Source: Hsuehochloa calcarea
Lineage: Eukaryota; Streptophyta; Magnoliopsida; Poales; Poaceae
Reading direction: 5' to 3'
Assembly: GCA_036346395.1 (NCBI GenBank)
Contig: CM070605.1
Span: 4,464,001-4,528,000, forward strand
DNA length: 64,000 nt
Shown here piece by piece: positions 59,701 to 64,000 of the stretch; position 1 is the first letter of the stretch, and every line of letters starts with the position of its first letter. The notes below the pieces were generated by a model. That model was not told the DNA's origin, did not search any database, and saw only the letters and a program-made list of their open reading frames with translations. The position numbers and the translations under genes are program-made.

Positions 59701-61134
59701 AACTCCTAAGCTCCTACAAGGTAATGCGAATCTACGTGAGCTGAAGAAATGACCAGAGACCCACGGAGGAGCTCCGGCGACGTGTGACCGAACGACGGTG
59801 GTATGGTCTTCACGAAGGCACGGCAACCTGAGCAAAAAGAGAACATAGGACTGATCGGAAGCACTTAAGTAGACCTAGGAGATGCTACTACCGAAAGGAA
59901 TTGATGAACAAGTCACCCGATTGAAAAATGGACGGGGAGAAGTGTGGTCGGCCGAAATATGGGAAAAGCTCCAAATTCAAATGTCCCTGTGATGCATCGA
60001 CCAAATTGGTCGAGGGAAAATAATTAGATGGCTCAAAGGCATGGGATGACGCAATTGATGGAGGGGGAAACTCACCGGAGTCGATGATGACCTAAAGACA
60101 GCCGTGGGCACGCTCTGGATGCAGCGGGAGCACGAGCTTGTCTTGGGTCCTACAAGCAATGACAAGAGCTCCAAAGAGCGAAAATGGGGAGGGCATGAAA
60201 GGAGAAGGAGAATGGCGTGGTCGCAGCGGCGCTTACCGGGACGGAGTGGAAGCTTGGCTTCCTTCTCTCCCACGGCCGAGGAGAGAAGTAAGAGGAGAGA
60301 ACGGGTTAGGGTTAGTTTTGTGCGAGACCAAGGACGGAGAAAGTCACGGTGTGAGTGGGCGATGCTCAGGGATAGGCCATGGACGCCGGTGGGGTAACGC
60401 CGTGGACGGGCGCACAGCATGCGTCGGGCGCGTGGCACACAGAGCCTGAGCAACGCCTGCCCGAGGAAGACGAAGGCGCTGACGCGGTGAGCCCGGCTTG
60501 TCTGTGACTTCATCGAAGGGGTAACCGGCCAGATGATCGGGATCGTCTGATCCTGATCGGACGGTCGTAACAGGCGGAAGCGAGTGACGTGGTTGGGTGC
60601 AGTCAAGAGGCATGATGGGCTCGTTCGGTGCAACAATGCCTGGCTCGGGCCCGATGAATAGTGCTAGGTTGAAAATTCCAGATTTGACCAAATAATTTAC
60701 CAGTTTGACCAAGGCTTTAAATGCAGCAAATAAATTCTACAAAATCCAAAATAATTTAGGGGTGTTTCTGGGATGACCTAGTACCCATTCAAAATTTTAA
60801 ACACCACTGTTCATGAGTTATTTGCTTAATTCAAATTCAAACTTAAAATAGGTTATTTATCATGTTTGAAATTTATGTGGTTCTAATTAAAGTCCAAAAA
60901 TTTGGTAAAAATTATATTAATTCATGATAATCAATATATTATTTGAATAAATTATTTCCAGAAGGAGTTCACAAGTTTTTATTTGTGATTTCTTTTAGGA
61001 GTTCAGAATTGAGTTGTAGGTTCAATTTGTTTTGTGATTTTTCAAGTGCAATAAATTATGCAAAAGATTCAAAAACCATAATCATGCTAATGAGATGCAT
61101 ACTAATCATCATTAATTAATTTGGGGATGTTACA
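56771..61134 (-). mobile_element. Solo gypsy-type LTR, 4364 bp
   Basis: Starts TGTGAGGACC and ends GGATGTTACA on the plus strand, so in its own direction it runs TGTAACATCC...GGTCCTCACA. It is flanked by the perfect 5 bp duplication GCGAC. No internal gypsy genes are present, so it is a solo LTR left by LTR-LTR recombination. 56771-58560 is an inverted relative of 10800-12637. 59150-60650 is GC-rich with chance frames (for example 59977-60636 minus) and no domain. The end structure is similar to the Tekay-type LTRs at 18736 and 28125. Confidence 0.88.
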
Positions 61135-61139
61135 GCGAC
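61135..61139. repeat. Target duplication GCGAC, right
   Basis: Identical to 56766-56770; gypsy gag sequence resumes directly after it. Confidence 0.88.
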
Positions 61140-64000
61140 CAGTATTCGCTAACGACTCCTACGTATTCTGGGGGCCAACCGACATCTGGTAAGGGTGTCG
61201 ATGCAGTTATCACCGATCGTAGGCCAAGTGGGCAAGGTGAAACTCAACATACGATCGACGATCCGCCAGATCAGGGTAAGTCCACCACAGAGCCCAGCAG
61301 AGGCGGTAATCTCCGACCGCTCCCCATCATGGAGGCTCCTTGCAGAAGCACTAGAAGGCTCTCCCTTAGTTACGACGGGAGTTCATCGGAAGATCACTGC
61401 TGGTGCCACGAAGTTAACAAAATCGAAGATACCAATCCGGATGCCATGCATGATCCTCCACTTGGTGGAAATGGTAAGGGCCCTCAAGCACCAACTACCA
61501 AAGGCAATCGAGTTAATGGACATGCATCTGTTGATTCACATGTTCCTACCCCACCGCGAGTAAGGGGTTGGACAGGGCCCACCAGAAGGTCGAGGGAAAA
61601 TTTACCTCATTGAACGCCCACTGCAAGCGGGAATCCTCCACGACCATCGGTAACAATGCAAAACCTGTAACGAGTTCAGAATATTATGAATAATCTAGAT
61701 CCTGATTTAGCAGGAACTCCAGGTTATGCTCAGCTTGCAGGTCGGGTGTCTGAGATCCTCCAATAAACCATGCGGCGTACGGAAATGTACCGGGAGCAAA
61801 ATAATTCACAAAGTCACATGATGGCTTCATCCCAGCGTTCCTTTCTCAGTAGAGGACAACAAGGTCGAGCAGAGGACCGATCAACACCAAGACCCTTTCG
61901 TAGGTTTCGACCAGAAAATCACGAAGGAAGACGGCCCTTCATGACATCCGCTCCTCCTCCTCAAGAGGAATGACCACTTGATTCAGGTGATCTCAGGCTT
62001 CATATGAACCAAGCAGGTGGTCAAAGACGATATCATAACGTCCACAACCGAATTGGGACTCTGCATCTTCGGTATGCAACCCTGAGGAACCGATCCCCAA
62101 TTGATGACAACTGCCTCCCTTTCAGAGAATGCGCCACGAATCCATGACGGGTTGCCGAGCATTTTGGCGTGTCTCAAGTTGCTCGCTGGCGGACAGTTCG
62201 ACCACCAACATAGAAAAGTTCAATGGGACTCAGAACCCATTAGAATTTCTTCAAATTTACACTACCGTCATCAAAGCTGCTGGTGAAAACGACAACGTGA
62301 TAGCAAATTACTTGCCCACGGTCCTTGAAGGGACTGCCTGCTCGAGGTTGCTTAACCTACTGGTCGAATTTATCTATACATGGGAGCAGCTCTGCGATAC
62401 TCTGATCGCCAATTTTCAAGGGACATATCACCATCTCGGGAAGGAGGATGATTTTTATCAGATGAAGCAGAAAACCAATGAAACTCTTTGATAATATATC
62501 AAGAGATTCAGTCAGGTTCGAAGCTCTATCCCAGAGATCGTAGAATATTCTGTCATTTAGGCTTTTAAAGCAGGGCTGAGAAATCGTCAGTTTACAGAGG
62601 ATATTGCAATAAATCCTTCACGAACGACCGTCAAACTTTTCGACATGGCAGACAAGTATGTGACCGCTACTGATGCCGTCGAATGGTGCGAGACTATTGA
62701 TCGAAAGGACAAAAATTACTAGTCAGAAGTGGAGAAGCAAGATAAAAAAAAGCAAAAAGTCTCTCAAGAATAAGAAGAACTGCAAGCCCGATAACAAGGA
62801 AGTCCCTGCGATTCTCGAAAAAATTACTAAGTGCAAAAGAGACTTCGCTGGTCGGAACAAGGCTAATGCTCCGACCAGCGATTACCACAAAAAGTAAGAA
62901 GTGATGTCCACTTCACCAAGCAGCAGGGCATGATTTGCGCACCTACCTAGCCTAGCAAAAGAAACTGGAGGATTACTACTCAGGTAAAGGCTCCTTCCCC
63001 TCCATAACATAACTTGGAGAACTAAGCTCTAAGAAGGACAAAGATGGCGACGAAGAGATAGAGTACCAAGAGCCGCAGCACACAGTCGATGTGATTTTTG
63101 GTAGATCCTCCTCATACGAGTCTAAGACGTCATCTGAATGCCGTGGAATGGGAAGTGAACCTTGCCGAGTCTCCGATCACCGTTGAGCCATCCAGGTGGT
63201 CAGAAACTGTAATCTCCTTCAGCAAAGAAGATTGCCTCATCCTGTCGACTCGACCAGGTAGGTTTTCTATCGTAGTTGAACCTACTATTAACAATTGCAA
63301 AGTTAATCGAGTCTTAATAGATGGGGATAGCTCTTTAAATATTTTATTTACGGGAGCATTGGAAGAGATGCAGATTCCTAAGTCTAAGGTAAAACTCGTG
63401 AAGTATGCCTTCCACAACATAGTTCCTGGTTCACTGCCAAACCAACAGGATAGCTGTCCCTACCGGCTACATTCGGAAGACTCGACAACTTCCGAACATA
63501 AAAGGTTCTATTTGATGTGGCATATTTCGAAACCGCATACAATGGAATACTTGGTCGTTCAGCTTTAACATACAATGGAATTCACCAGGACCGAAGGGAG
63601 TTATCATGGTTCGAGGAGATCAAAAAATGGCTGATGCATGTGATCGAAAATCTTTAGAATTGGTCGATGAGCTTCCGATCAGAGAAACCAATCTGCCTAC
63701 CATGCAAGTCAAGCACTCAAGGCTAAAGATAGCCCCAAAGCCTTCTGACCAGATCAAGGAGGTACCACTTAGCAAAGGTGCTCCTCTAGAAAGCACCAAC
63801 GCACCGTCTGGCTCAAGAAACGCTGATGCGTCCGCCCAAAAGGTATTGGTCAGGGCATAACTCAACCCCAAATATGAAGAGTCGCTCGTCTCCTTCCTCC
63901 GAGCAAACCAAGACGTATTCGCCTAGCAGGCATCCGACATGCCCGGAGTCCCAAGGGAGGTGATTGATCATATGTTAACTCTTCAGCCAGACAAGAATCA

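Larger units (their letters stand above)
56438..64000 (+). pseudogene. Tat-like gypsy gag-protease-RT start, interrupted and decayed
   Basis: Gag starts MAGTWDDKNWFDLADYSDLD and meets a stop at about 56735. The solo LTR 56771-61134 splits the frame, which resumes at 61140. The Gag core is at 62200-62490 (FNGTQNPLEFLQIY, LEGTACSRLLNLL, FQGTYHHLGKEDDFYQMKQ). A Lys-rich part lies near 62700-62890. A retroviral-type protease has the active-site segment VLIDGDSSLNILF near 63310-63345, where this group normally has a second Gly. A linker and the region before RT run to 63995 with stops at 63860 and 63925. The rest of pol is beyond the window. Many in-frame stops show it is dead. Confidence 0.7.

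Overview
This window is plant nuclear DNA, most likely from a grass (Poaceae). The evidence is one intact spliced gene in a bed of grass-type LTR retrotransposons and a large Mutator-like transposon. The retrotransposons are copia elements including a SIRE/Maximus-like one, chromodomain gypsy elements of the Tekay/Del type with 3.4-4.4 kb LTRs, and a Tat-like gypsy. There are no bacterial-style operons. Nearly all long open frames other than the gene exons are transposon proteins, or chance frames in GC-rich LTR sequence. The species cannot be named from the sequence alone.

Layout. 1-162 is the end of an LTR-type element that cut into the reverse-transcriptase region of a minus-strand copia element (163-9215). 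That copia carries gag, integrase and the start of RT, all broken, and a long leader that looks like a host-gene promoter plus first exon in antisense. Its upstream LTR (4168-4508 plus 9118-9215) is split by a complete, young, gag-only LTR retrotransposon (4509-9112) with identical-length 1132 bp LTRs and a GGGAC target duplication. 9216-12637 is the 3' part of a very long gypsy-type LTR into which the copia inserted. 13977-18412 (minus) is the only convincing host gene: a 15-exon GH27 alpha-galactosidase whose reading frame can be followed through every splice junction to a 412-residue protein. Two of its introns carry DNA transposons.

18736-31620 is a full-length Tekay-type gypsy (minus) with two roughly 3.4-3.5 kb LTRs, a perfect initiator-tRNA primer site, and a frameshifted gag-pol. 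Its two flanks do not match. On its right lies a plus-strand SIRE-type copia RT/RNase H fragment (31621-33008), then LTR-like remnants (33009-36683).

36693-45949 is a 9257 bp Mutator-like element with about 140 bp terminal inverted repeats and a 9 bp target duplication CTCGTTCTC. It holds a decayed transposase and a plant-mobile-domain (PMD) protein on the minus strand. On the plus strand it holds a 12-unit minisatellite, a TATA box and decayed GRF-type zinc-finger/coiled-coil coding sequence.

45959-55727 is mostly non-coding. It contains a tandem pair of foldback repeats (47270-48560), a probable copia LTR full of CGGTCAGACCG-like motifs (49160-50713) and a wrecked copia gag. 55728 to the window end is a Tat-like gypsy (plus) whose gag is interrupted by a 4364 bp solo LTR (56771-61134) with a GCGAC target duplication; that solo LTR is an inverted relative of 9216-12637.

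The elements do not form a pathway together. The window records layered insertions around one gene. The items most worth following are the multi-gene Mutator-like element, the antisense gene-like block inside the copia leader, and the alpha-galactosidase with an LTR starting 323 bp upstream of its ATG.
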